DNA from: Limnospira sp050045915
Lineage (GTDB): Bacteria; Cyanobacteriota; Cyanobacteriia; Cyanobacteriales; Microcoleaceae
Reading direction: 5' to 3'
Length of the DNA stretch: 64,000 nucleotides
Assembly: GCA_050045915.1 (NCBI GenBank)
Contig: JBNGCR010000005.1
Span: 1-64,000, forward strand
Made by a program: the position numbers and the translations under genes. The notes below the pieces were generated by a model that saw nothing but the letters and a program-made list of their open reading frames with translations, made no database searches and was not told the origin of the DNA. This document shows, in pieces, positions 34,391 to 45,800 of the stretch. Positions within the stretch are counted from its first letter, which is position 1; each line of letters starts with the position of its first letter.

Positions 34391-37300
34391 TTAAGAAAAT
34401 CGGAAATAATCTGCCCCCAAATCCAATCCAAATACGTCCCGCACCACAGCGATCGCCTCCACTTCCCCGACCAAATTTTCGCGGACAATAACCGTCCCTT
34501 CGGGCAGTTCCGGGGGAGACAATTCCAGGCGGAACCGTTCCGGCAGGCCGCTGAGTTGAATGACATCTTCTTCGATGTCGAAATCGTCGATCAACGTGTA
34601 GCCCTGAGCCCGGGTACTGAAACCGGTCAGGGTGTCATCGCCCTTGTCGCCGAAGAGGAGATCGCTACCCGTGCCCCCGATGAGGCTATCGTTATTTTGG
34701 CCACCGTAGAGGGTATCAGCCCCGCCGTCCCCGAAAATGACATCGTTTTCCGGGTTGCCGTAGATGATATCCGCTTCCGGGCCGCCGTAGAGGGTATCGC
34801 TCCCCTTTTCCCCGAATATCGTATCGTTCCCGCTGTTACCGATGACGATATCATTTTCCTGGCCCCCCAGGAGGCGATCGCTTCCCCCCTGTCCGTCCAA
34901 GAAATCATCTTCCCGGAATCCCAACAGGGTATCGCCGTCGCCCCGGCCCAGGATGACATCGTTGCCGTCTTCCCCCAGCAAGCTGTCGGGGGCGGGGGTC
35001 CCGAACTGGGTGATGGGGGGACTCAGGGGCGCGAGTTGGTCTACATTGCTGCGGAGGAAGAACACGTCCGACCCCGGGCCGCCGTTGAGGGTGTCCACCT
35101 CCACCGGTTCCGGAATCGTGGCGGGGACGACGTCCGCGTTGATCAGCGCCACGCCGCGGGCGAGTCCATCGAAGGTGGTGTCGTCGCTGGCGGTCACAAA
35201 ATCGATCGCGTAGGGGCGATCGCCGTCCACTTCCTCATCCGCCTGCCCCGTCACCGTCACCGTCTGGGGGACATCCCAGTTGTCGGGGGAGAACGTCAGC
35301 GTCGCGGGTTCGGGAACCCCCTCGCCCGGATTGGAACTCTCGGCGGAGACGACCACATCCGCCGTCGGGGGACGCTCCAAAACGGCCGTAAATTCCACCG
35401 TCCCGCCGCTTTCGTCCGTTTCCCGCCCGGAGTCGGGGGCGAAACGGACCGCCAGATCGGTTTGGGCGCCCACCGTCACCAAAAACTCATCGGTGGCGGT
35501 ATCTTCCCCGTCGGAAACCGCCAGGGTGACGAAGGCTCGCCCGCTTTCGCCGGGAACGGGAGTGATGGCGACGGTGCGATTTTCCCCTTCCCCGGCCAAA
35601 ATAATTCCGTCCGGGGGAATCAGGTCGGGGTTGTCGGAAGTGGCGGTGACGGTCAACTCCTCCGCCGGAGTTTCCCCATCTTCAATCGTAAATGGGATGG
35701 GGGGGGCGGGGAGATCTTGGAAAAAGGCGGTGTCGGAAATGTCGGTAATTGTGGGGGGAATATTTTCCGGTTCTTCATCATCAATAATCGTCAAAGTGGC
35801 GGTATTTTGACGTCCGAAAAACACGTCTCCCTCGGGGTCATCCAAAATCAGATCCACCGTTTCATCATCTTCCAAAACATCGTCATCTTCGATGGGAACC
35901 GTGACGGTTTGGACGATCTGGCCGTCGGAAAATTCCACAACTAAAGGCGAGTTATTGATGTAGTCTTCGGGGGAGGTGGCGGTGTCGTCGGCGAGGTTGA
36001 CGTTGACGCGGAGGATGCCTTCGCTGCCGCCGCTGCGGAGGAGGGTGAGGGTGGCTTCGGAATCGGTTTCATCTACTTGAAATTCAGCCTCGGCGAATTG
36101 GATGCTGCCGACGGGGTTATCGTCATCTTCGATCGCCAGAACCGCCTCACTTTGCCCGCCCAAATTGGCGCCCCCGGTGAGGCTGTCGAGGAGGAGAATC
36201 ACCGTCTCGCCATTTTCGGCGATCGCGTCGTCTTCGATGGGGATGTTGACGGTAGCCGAGGTCTGGCCGTCGGCGAATTCCACCGTCACGGGGGAAATAT
36301 TCTCGTAGTCCTCCGGGGCGATCGCGGTTTCGTCCCGCAGCAACAACTGGGCGCTGACGGCCCCGAAATCCCCCTCGCCGCGGGTAATGGTAATAGAAGC
36401 CGTGGGGGTTCCTTCGATGACGTTATATTCGACACTTTCAAAAGCCAGGGTCCCCGGCGGGTTGTCGTTGTCCTCGATGGTGGCGGTGGCGGTGCGGTTC
36501 TCCCCGAACAGGATGCCGCCGGTGGCGTTGTCGAGGGAGACGGTAAAGGTTTCGGGATCTTCGCGGCGATCGTCGTCGAGAATCGGGATGGCGACGGTTT
36601 GCCGGGTCTGGCCGTCTTCAAATTCCACCCGCCGCGGCGATATATCAGTATAATCGTCCGGTGCGATCGCGCTGCCGTCGCGGACAAATAGATCCGCGCC
36701 GATATCCCCCGCGCTGCCGTCGGTGCGGAGTACCGTCACTTCCAGGCTGGCTGTCCCCTCCGTCACCGTATATTCCGCCGCTTCCAGGGACAGGCGTCCG
36801 GGGGGATTGTCATTATCTTCAATGGTGACGGTGGCCCGTTGAGTCGCCCCCAAACTCGCCCCCCCGGTGAGGCTGTCCAGGAACAGATTGAACACTTCCG
36901 GCCCCTCGAATACCCCGTCATCAATGATGGGGATGCTGATGGTTTGGCGGGTTTGGCCATCGGCAAATTCCAGGGTGACGGGGGAATTGTTGATGAAGTC
37001 CCGCGGGGCCGTGGCGCTGCCGTTGGCGACCAGAACCCGGGTGCTGACGGCGCCGGAACTGCCGTCCCGGCGGATGACGGTGGCGGTGACGGCGGGGGTG
37101 CCCTCGGTGACGGTGTATTCGGCGTTTTGGAACGCCAGGAGTCCGGCGGGGTTGTCGTCGTCTTCGATAGTGACGGCAGCCTCGGACCGTCGCCCGATCG
37201 CCGCCCCCCCGGTGGCATTTTCCAGGCGGACATTGAAGGTTTCGTTGGGTTCCGAGATCTCGTCGTCGGTGATGGGGACGTTAACGGTGGCTGAGGTCTG

Positions 37301-39502
37301 GCCGTCGGCCAACCGCACCGTCACCGGGGAAATGTCGGTGTAATCTTGGGGTGCCCGGGCCGTCCCGTCTTCCAGGTTCAGGGTGGCGCTGACGGCCCCT
37401 TCGTCCCCGTCGGTGCGGGTGACGGTGATGGCCGCGGTGGGTGTTCCCTCGGTGACGCGGAATGCCGGACTGCCGATTTCCAGGGTTCCGGGCCGGTTCT
37501 CGTTATCCAGGATGGTGACGGTGGCGGTTCCCCGGTCCCCGACGATCGCGTTGCTGGCACCCCCGGTGAGGCTGTCGAGGGTCAGTTCTAGGACTTCGTT
37601 TTCTTCTAAAACCGTGTCGTCGTTGATGGGCACGGCGAGGGTGACGCGGGTTTCGCCGGGGGCGAAGGTGACGGTTTGGGGGGTATTGTCAAAATCCTGG
37701 ATGGCGGAGTCGGGGTCGAGGGGGGGCGTCGCACCGCTGGCGGTCCCCTCCCGGAGGTTGAGGGTGATGACGGAGGCGGCGGTGGTGTCTCCGGTGCGAT
37801 CGAGGGTGATTTCGGCCCCGTCGGGGGTGCCGTCTTCGTTGACGCGGTAGGTGGCGCGGCTGAAGTTGACGGTAGCCGGGGGCACAGCCGCGATCGCCCC
37901 GGAAAATTCCGAGGTGTCGCCGTCGGGGTTGGTGGCCGTGGCGGTGACGAAATCCCCCTCAGTGAGGGCGACGGGGAGGTTGAGGGTGAAGCTGGTGCCA
38001 CCGTCGCTATCTGTTGTCATTGTCGTTTCCCCGATTAAATTTCGGCCCTGGCGGGTGGCGGCGGTGTTGGAGAAAAATTGCAGGGTGAAAGCCGTTTCGG
38101 GGGTACTCTCGAGGGTCCCGGTCAGGGTGGTACTCGTCCCGTCCGAAAACGCCCCTGTGAGGGTGGGGAAGTTTTGCAGGGTGTTGGGGCCCAGATCGGC
38201 GTCGAGGGGGTCGTTGGGGGTGAGGTCGTCGTCGCCGAGATCGATGCCCAAACCGCCGTTGTCCGCGATCGCATTTCCGACGATGGTATTGCCGACCCCC
38301 CGTTCGACGGTGATCCCGTCCCGGCGGTTGAAGGCGATCGTGTTGTTGGAAATGGCGTTATCGCCGGCGTTGATAAAGATCCCCCAGCGCCCGTTGCCCA
38401 GGTCGGCGGTCCCGGCTAGGTCGGTGCCGATGGCGTTGCCCTGAATTTGGTTGCCGGTGGCTTCCGCCCCGGCGATTAGAATCCCCGTGAAGGTTTGTCC
38501 GGAGATGATGTTGGGATTTTCGGGGGTGCCGATGATGTTGTCGGGGGAGTCGGAGATGGAGATGCCGAACCCATTCCCCAGGGCTGTGGCACCCTGGCTG
38601 TCGGTGCCGATGTAGTTGCCTTCGATGACGTTGCCACCACCCCCGATCACTTCGATGCCGAAAGCCGGAAACCGGTTAATAACCAGCCCCCGGACGGTGC
38701 TGTTGCCGCCGGTCAGGGTCAGGCCAGAGCCCCCGCCGGCTTGGCTGCCGTCGAGTTCGATGATGGGGGTGCCCCGGAAGCCACTTTGGGAGGTGCCGTC
38801 GATGGTGACGGGGCTTGTAATGGCGGGGAGGGGCGACTGGGGGCGGATTGTGTAGGTGTCGGTATTGAAATTGAAGTTGGGATCGAGGATGAATAAGTCA
38901 AACCGGATCTCGTCGGCTTCGGGACTGGCGTTGGCGTCCGCGATCGCCTGCCGCAGGGAACCGGGGCCGTCGTCGGCGGTGGTGGTGACGGTGAAGGTGG
39001 CGAAGGTGCCGGGGTAGGTTTGCCGCACTTGGGGGGTGAAGGGGGACGGGGAAAGGATCTCGCCGATCTGATAATCGAGATCCCAGGTTCCTCCACCGGC
39101 TGGGTTGCCGACAATACGGGTGGATGCGGCGATCGCGACGCCGGTGAGTCGGTGCAGGTTTTGCAGGAATTTCTGTCCCCGGTTGCGGGCGAAGTTGCAG
39201 GCGTAGAGGCAGATCTCGCCGACGTCCCACTGTCGCAGGGTGTCGGCGTCGGGGGGGGTGTCGCCTAGGTCGAGGTGGCCGTCGGAACCGTGGCAAATGA
39301 GATGTAAACTTCGGGTGGGGACGCTGCGGAGGGCTTCCGCGATTTGGCCGGCGGGATCGCGATCGCCCAGGTGGAGAATGCGGACACCGGGGATGGTGCC
39401 GGCGGCGAGGCGTTCGGGTTCGTCAACTCGGGGGGCGATCGCCACCAGGATTTCGGCGGGTTGCAGGTTGTCTTGGATTGCGGTTTGGATGGGTCGTTGC
39501 AT
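34391..39502 (-). CDS. Giant DUF4347 / Calx-beta / RTX surface protein
   Basis: About 1703 residues. From the N-terminus: a DUF4347 domain (SLHLICHGSDGHLDLGD, ICLYACNFARNRGQKFLQNL, GTWDLDYQIGEI); a parallel beta-helix with GPGSLRQAIADANASPEADE and repeats such as GNYIGTDSQGATALGNGFGI; a DUF11-like or Ig-like module; six Calx-beta domains (RVTEGTPTAAITVTRTDGDE, VTVEFADGQTSATVNIPIED); an Ig-like and another beta domain; and a C-terminal RTX block of about ten nonapeptides with the same ending as the 33327-34136 protein. Calx-beta and RTX modules bind calcium. ATG at 39502 is chosen; the longer frame starts at 39583 with unrelated residues. It is probably secreted by type I secretion and may be an adhesin or sheath protein. 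Confidence 0.88.
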   Translation of the reverse strand: MQRPIQTAIQDNLQPAEILVAIAPRVDEPERLAAGTIPGVRILHLGDRDPAGQIAEALRSVPTRSLHLICHGSDGHLDLGDTPPDADTLRQWDVGEICLYACNFARNRGQKFLQNLHRLTGVAIAASTRIVGNPAGGGTWDLDYQIGEILSPSPFTPQVRQTYPGTFATFTVTTTADDGPGSLRQAIADANASPEADEIRFDLFILDPNFNFNTDTYTIRPQSPLPAITSPVTIDGTSQSGFRGTPIIELDGSQAGGGSGLTLTGGNSTVRGLVINRFPAFGIEVIGGGGNVIEGNYIGTDSQGATALGNGFGISISDSPDNIIGTPENPNIISGQTFTGILIAGAEATGNQIQGNAIGTDLAGTADLGNGRWGIFINAGDNAISNNTIAFNRRDGITVERGVGNTIVGNAIADNGGLGIDLGDDDLTPNDPLDADLGPNTLQNFPTLTGAFSDGTSTTLTGTLESTPETAFTLQFFSNTAATRQGRNLIGETTMTTDSDGGTSFTLNLPVALTEGDFVTATATNPDGDTSEFSGAIAAVPPATVNFSRATYRVNEDGTPDGAEITLDRTGDTTAASVITLNLREGTASGATPPLDPDSAIQDFDNTPQTVTFAPGETRVTLAVPINDDTVLEENEVLELTLDSLTGGASNAIVGDRGTATVTILDNENRPGTLEIGSPAFRVTEGTPTAAITVTRTDGDEGAVSATLNLEDGTARAPQDYTDISPVTVRLADGQTSATVNVPITDDEISEPNETFNVRLENATGGAAIGRRSEAAVTIEDDDNPAGLLAFQNAEYTVTEGTPAVTATVIRRDGSSGAVSTRVLVANGSATAPRDFINNSPVTLEFADGQTRQTISIPIIDDGVFEGPEVFNLFLDSLTGGASLGATQRATVTIEDNDNPPGRLSLEAAEYTVTEGTASLEVTVLRTDGSAGDIGADLFVRDGSAIAPDDYTDISPRRVEFEDGQTRQTVAIPILDDDRREDPETFTVSLDNATGGILFGENRTATATIEDNDNPPGTLAFESVEYNVIEGTPTASITITRGEGDFGAVSAQLLLRDETAIAPEDYENISPVTVEFADGQTSATVNIPIEDDAIAENGETVILLLDSLTGGANLGGQSEAVLAIEDDDNPVGSIQFAEAEFQVDETDSEATLTLLRSGGSEGILRVNVNLADDTATSPEDYINNSPLVVEFSDGQIVQTVTVPIEDDDVLEDDETVDLILDDPEGDVFFGRQNTATLTIIDDEEPENIPPTITDISDTAFFQDLPAPPIPFTIEDGETPAEELTVTATSDNPDLIPPDGIILAGEGENRTVAITPVPGESGRAFVTLAVSDGEDTATDEFLVTVGAQTDLAVRFAPDSGRETDESGGTVEFTAVLERPPTADVVVSAESSNPGEGVPEPATLTFSPDNWDVPQTVTVTGQADEEVDGDRPYAIDFVTASDDTTFDGLARGVALINADVVPATIPEPVEVDTLNGGPGSDVFFLRSNVDQLAPLSPPITQFGTPAPDSLLGEDGNDVILGRGDGDTLLGFREDDFLDGQGGSDRLLGGQENDIVIGNSGNDTIFGEKGSDTLYGGPEADIIYGNPENDVIFGDGGADTLYGGQNNDSLIGGTGSDLLFGDKGDDTLTGFSTRAQGYTLIDDFDIEEDVIQLSGLPERFRLELSPPELPEGTVIVRENLVGEVEAIAVVRDVFGLDLGADYFRFS

Positions 39503-39746
39503 TATCACTCTCTCGGCTGACGGTAGGTTAACCCGGGTGGGGTGAACGGGGGATCGACGATCCTTTGCGGGCCTTCTGGCCATCCGTCCGGAATTTTGGC
39601 GGGCGGATGCGGAGAAAATTCATTCGCCGCACAACAAAAGTGATCAGAAGTTTAACAATAGAAACGAATTTTTATGGTGTATTGTTTCCATTCCAATTAG
39701 TCAAACCCCGCTGGGGTCTAACCCCTCATTTTTCGGAGTGGGGGAG

Positions 39747-39780
39747 TTTAACCACAGAGGCACAGAGGACACGGAGAGGT
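39747..39780. repeat. Common dispersed repeat AACCACAGAGGCACAGAGGA
   Basis: A widespread short repeat found in many bacterial genomes, here in the 350-bp gap between the surface protein and the giant transferase gene. No further gene is visible in 39503-39852. Confidence 0.4.
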
Positions 39781-39852
39781 TTTTTTGTTGTCAATTTGGT
39801 TGTTTTTTTGAGAGGGATTTTATCTCGTTTTATGCGATTAATAAAAACGGGA

Positions 39853-42800
39853 TTATTGCGTTTTATTATTTGGTTTTGAAATTGGGAGTTTATTTAGGAT
39901 TTGGGCGAGATTTTTGGAGGGTTTTATATTATCTTTGATTTCGGAATAATAATTTTGGATGATTTCGTCCATCCGGTGGCGCTGTTTTTGCCGAAATTCG
40001 GGGTTGTTTCCGAGGGTGATTGCGAGTTGTATATAGGTGCGATCGTCGGGGGCGATTAAGTCGGAGACTCCCATTTCCCGCAGCAATGCTGCCCCCAGTG
40101 AGTGGTGGGGTTTCGCCCCGTTTTTGACGACGATGGGCAGGCCGGCGTTGAAGGCGTTAAATAATGATATGATATCGGATATCGGGTGGGAGTCTAGGTA
40201 GATATCGGCGAGTTTGAGGCAGCTTTGCAAGTCGGAGTTGCTGGGGGGTTCGTCGAAGTTTAACAGCAAAATGCGATCGGGATCGATCTGATATTTTTCG
40301 AGAATTCCCGTGCAGTTTTGCAGCCACGGCTTTTGTAGGTGGGCGCGATCGCTTTGATTCCAAAAGGGGTAAATTAACAGGAGAGAATTGGGAACCTCGG
40401 ATAATATGCACCCCCAAGATTCGATTAATTCGGGTGTTATTTTGAGGGAATCGACACCAGAAGCGAAGACAACGGCTTTTTTTGATATTTCTAAAGATAG
40501 ACGATCAAGGTCTAGGCGGGGTGGAGATTGTGCCGTCGCCCAGCAATAACCACTATCCGCGATCGGCAAGATTTGGGGGTTAGCCGTATCGGGGCGGGTG
40601 AGATTGCCAAATATATGATAATCCACGTTATTCAATTCTGTCAATACCGGGGAGAGGGGAGTGCAAATTTGCACCCGGGCGAGGCGGTGTGAGGCTAAGT
40701 AAACCGGGGCTATCGTGCGGGTTGTCAGGTTGGCGGATATCAACAGAATATCCAACTCGTCCCGGCGGATGACATCGACTTGTTGTTCCAGGGAGTTGGG
40801 CAGTTTTTGAAAACCCCGGAATTTTTGTCGGCAGTAATTTTCGATCGCGTTTCCCGTGGCGACGAGGGAATATAAGATCACCTGGAAGTCATCGCCGAGG
40901 GATTCGTACATCGGCAGAGTCATCAGGGTTTCCGGGGTGGGGTGGAGGTGGGGGACGAGGATGCCGAGTTTGACAGGTTTGCGGGGAGGTTGCGGCGGCA
41001 ATTCCCAGGCGAGGGTTTGGTTTTGCAATTCCATCACGAATGCCAAAATTTGCGATCGCATCCGATAGGCGGTTTCGGTGTCTTCCCGATATTGCAGTAT
41101 CGTAAAATCCGCTAAATTCGCGAACAGAATGGCGACGGCGTTCCAAAGCTTGGATTTGGGATATTTGAAAATCCGGCTGTGGAGTAATTTGACAAATTCT
41201 TCCAAATAAGAACAGTATCGCGAGGTGGCGCCGGGTTCGCGAAAATAGGCAGGGACTTTCAGCATGAATTCCATGCTATCTTTAATCAGCCAGGAGGGCA
41301 AGAGGGAAAATTCGGGGAACAACGGAAGTTCGTATCCCCAGCCGTAGAGTTGGAAGGCGAGAAGGGATTGAATTAAATTGAGATTATCGAATCCCAATTC
41401 GAGTTGGGTTTTGAGGGTTTCGACAAAGGCGGTTTCGCGGGGGGTTGGGGGGTGATATTTGAGGCTGGTGTTGGATAACATTTTTTGGGCTTTTCCCAAT
41501 AATCCCAAATACTGCTGTTCCAGAATGGCGGACGGGGAATTCAGCCATTTTTGTGCGATCGCATTGCGGACGGTTCTCAGGTTATCGAGAATTTCGGTAT
41601 AGGTATTTTCGTCGGCGGGTTGGTAGCGTTCGGTGAGGAGAAAGTGGGTGGCGGCGGCGAGGTATCGCAACTCGGCGGGGAGGGTTTGGAAGCAGGAGTC
41701 GAAGGCGAGTTTTTGATAAAATTTGACTTGATCGGATACGCCGGAATGGGCGTTTTTGAGGGTTTGCTGTTGGAGGTGGAGGCGAAAGTGGGATAAGGGT
41801 TGGTTGACGAAGCCGACTTTGTAGCGAGTGAGGATTCTCAGCCACAATTCCAAATCGACTAATTGGCGGAGTTCGGGATCGAATCCGCCGACGGTTTGGA
41901 AGACTTCCCGCCGCAGGAGGACGACGCTGGGTTCGCCGATTTTGTTGAGGGGAATTTCCAGGATATTGGGATCGGAGAGTAATTCCCACCCCCACTGAAC
42001 GGGTTGTAAGTTTGTCCAGGATTGGTGCAGGTTTTGACAGCCGTTGTAAACTGTCATCAGGGCTTGATTTTCTTCCGCACCTTCTGATAGAATTAAATTG
42101 CGGGGGGAGAAGACAAGACCGATTTTTTCGTCCGTTTCCGCTAGTTCCACCAGCTTTTCGATGCAGTCCGATTCGAGGATATCGTCCTGAAACAGGAATT
42201 TGACGTATTTGCCTTTGGCTTGGGACAGGCAGAAATTGCAGTTTTGGGCGAGTCCAAAGGGTTGTTGGTGTTGGAATAGGGAAACGTTCTCGGGGGACTG
42301 GCTGGCGAACTGTCGGGCGATCGCCAAACTGCGATCTTCGGAACAATCGTCGGCGATGATAATTTCCAGATTCGGATAGGTTTGGGAGGCGAGACTTTTC
42401 AGCGTCGCCGGGAGGTGGGTTTCGCCGTTGTGGAGGGGGATGCAAACGCTGACTAAGGGTTCATTCATTTTGGGTTTAATTTGGGGAACTTCGGAAACAT
42501 CTGGAATCGTAAAATCGGCTTCCCGGAGGAGTTGCCGATATCCCGCCAGCATCTCATCGAAGGATGTCAGGCTGGCGAGGACGGGGGGGGAATTGGCGGC
42601 GAAGCGATCGCGGAGATTTTGTGAATTTAACAGGGTGGTTATGGCGATCGCCAACTCTTCGATATTTCCCGGCTGATAAAATAGGGCATTGACTCCGGGC
42701 TGCAACTGTTCTTTCACCCCGAAAACCGGAGTCGCGACGATGGGGAGTCCCGACGCCATTGCTTCCAGGATGACGCGGGGGAAACTTTCGACGCGGGAGG

Positions 42801-45800
42801 TGAAGACAAACAGATCCGCCGCCCGATAGTATTTAATTGTATCGGAAGTTTCGGGAACAATTTCGATCCGCGATCGCAGACTTTCCGGCAGACTGGCAAC
42901 GTCGGCATGGAGTTTTTCGCTATAGGGACCCGGGCGATCGCCCACGACAAACACCCGTATTTGCTGTTGCAATTCCGGGGAAAGTTGCCGCAACGCCGGG
43001 GGGAGATCCCGCTGTCCCTTGCGATCGCAAACCGTCCCCAAGGATAATATCACGATTTCCGAGTCGGAAACCCCCAATTCCCGCTTCGCCGCCTCCCGCG
43101 TCCGCCGTCTCGCCGCCGCCTCCCACGTTTCCCGGTTAAAACCATTGTGGATAACGGTAAAATTATGCGATCCGTTCAACGCCAAATACTGATCTCGCGA
43201 CGCATCGGAAACGAACACCACCCGATAGGGAATTGCAAAGCATTCCAACCCCCGGCGGGCGATTTCGGGACCGTAACTATCCAGCCATTCGGCATAAAAT
43301 TTTTGGGGCTCGCTTTCGTGGATATTCCAGATGCAAGGAATCCCCATTTTGCGGGCACAGTCCACCATAAAGAAGTTGTCGAGGGTGTTGACATACATGA
43401 CATCGACGGGATGTTTCATCAACTCGGCGGCGAGTTGAGAGATTGCCGTTTCGTAGCCTTCCAAAGTGTAGATATTGCGGAGGGGATGGCATCCATAAAC
43501 GGTAACGGGAATGTTATTTTCTTCGTAGGCTTCCCGCAGGATTCCGTCTCCCAAACAAAAGGCAATCGGTTCAACCGTGTCGGTTTTTAAAAACGCGATC
43601 GCCAGTTCGTATTGATGCAGGGGCGCCCCCGTCAGATCCAAAGCGTTACTCGCCATCAAAACCCGAATTTTGCGATTATCATGATTTCCGATAAAACGGC
43701 GGGGCTGGATTTGGAACTGTTCGTTTTCGAGAGACAAGTGGGGATTGTAAAACGGATCGACTTTTCCCCGATATTTCGCCCGAAAACTCGCCACCTCTCG
43801 GGGATTGTCGGCGAAACCCCGCGACGCACCCTCCCGGTGAATCAACTCCGCGTCGGGACAGTAAACGCAGCGAAAACCGGCGTTTATCAATTGATCGCAA
43901 TAGTCAACATCGTTGTACGCCACCGCGAATTCCGTCTCGTCAAATCCCCCCATTTCCAAAAACAACTCTCGGGGAGTCAGCAGGCAGGCTGCACTGAGGG
44001 CACTATAATTTTTTGCGACATTCAGCCCCCACAAATAGCCGGAACTCAGCCGCGACACCAGCTTGAAAGCGTGCCCCGCCAAACCGCGGTGGAGTCCGAA
44101 AATTACCCCGCCGTGTTGTATGGTTTGGTTGGGGAAAATCAGCTTCGCACCCACCGCCCCCACATCTTTTATTTGCAGGTATCCCACCATCTGACTCAGC
44201 CAGTCGGGGGAAATCGACGCCGTGTCGTTATTGAGAAAGAGAATATAATCGCTGTCCGCCATTGCCGCCGCCCGGTTCATCAGGGAGGCGAAATTAAACC
44301 CGCCCTCGCTATTGTTTAATTTGATAACCCGGTGGGGTGTCTCCCGCAGGTAGTCCAGGGTTTGCGGATCGTCGCTTTCGTTGTCTATAATAATGATACG
44401 ATAGTTTTTGTAACTGGTTTTTTCCAGCGAATCCAGGCAGGGCTTCAGTAACTCCAGACTATTTTTAGTGGGGATTAAAATAGAAACCGATCGCCCCTCG
44501 TCGGGAAAGCGAATGTTGAAGATCCCGCAGTGCGATCGCATCGCCCAATTCTGCTGATAAACCGTCCCCGAAATCCCCCGCCTTTCCAGGGTTTCCTGCA
44601 GGGCAGTTTCGGCGGCTGAAAAGCTATCGGGTTTGGCGGCACCCGATGCCGCCGTCGAACCGGGAATCACCCGCCAATGGTATAAGATTAACGGCAGATG
44701 GGCGATATTTCGGGTGAGTTCAGATGCCCGCAAAACGAAGTCGTAATCCTGGGAACCGTCGAAGCGGGGACGCATCCCCCCCAGGCGATCGCACAAGGTT
44801 TTCCGAACCGTCAAAAGATGCCCGAAATACATATAAGATAACAGCAACTCCGGCGAATAGTCCGGTTTGAACTGGGGCGAGAACCGTCGCCCGTCCGTAT
44901 CGATTTTGTCGTCGTCGGAATAGAGAATGTCGGTATCGGGATGTTCCGCCAGGTAAAACCCGACTTCCCCCAAGGCATCCGGCGTCAGTTCGTCGTCGTG
45001 ATCGAGAAATAGCAGAAACTCGCCCTCCGCCATCTGTATCGCCGTGTTGGTGGCTTGGCTGATATTGCCGTTTTCGTCCCGAAAAATAACCTTGACTTTC
45101 GGGTTGTCTTCTGCTATCGTTTCTAATAGAGAATGGATTTCGGGTTCGGTGCTGCGATCGTCCGCGATGCACAATTCCCAATTTTTATAAACCTGCCCGG
45201 TAACGGATGCGATCGCCCGCTGTAAAAACGCCGGCGGCGGATTGTAAACCGGCATGATTATCGAAATTTTCGGTAAGCGATCTGCAACCGTTTCTAACCG
45301 TTCTTCTAAATCCCGTTTCGCTTTCCCATTCCATTGATTGACTCTTAACCATGCCTCGTAGGGAGTCAACAGCGGCGGGGTGTGGGGTGGCAAAAATTGG
45401 AGGGCGGATTTTATGTCAATTTTACCCTGCCGGGATTCCAAAATTTCGACTTGGGCTCGATATCGTTCCAAATCGATTTGGGTGTCGTGGAGTCGGGCGT
45501 GCGTCCGTTCCAATTCCGTTTCCAACCGCCGATTCTGGTTCTCCCGTTTGCGAATTTCCAACCAGTCGGAAATCGCCCAATCCTGCGGGGAGAGAGACGC
45601 GGGAGAAGAAGCCCAAGATAATTGCGGTTCGCCGTTTAAGGGTGTCGCCCTGGCATCCAACGCCAAATACAAGTCCACCGCTTCGGGATAGAATCGTTTG
45701 ATAATGCCCGGGCGGAAAGTTTCGGATATTTCCGTTTTCAATAACTCCGCTTCAAAGGGGTTTTCCTGCGGCGAGGGAAGTTGGAGATCGAATTTTTCGT

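Noticed and set aside
34277..35944. Long plus-strand frame opposite the RTX/Calx-beta gene
   Set aside because: A mirror of the repeat-rich minus gene: it shows periodic Val/Ala-rich strings that are the antisense of GGxGxD codons. No ribosome site or family.
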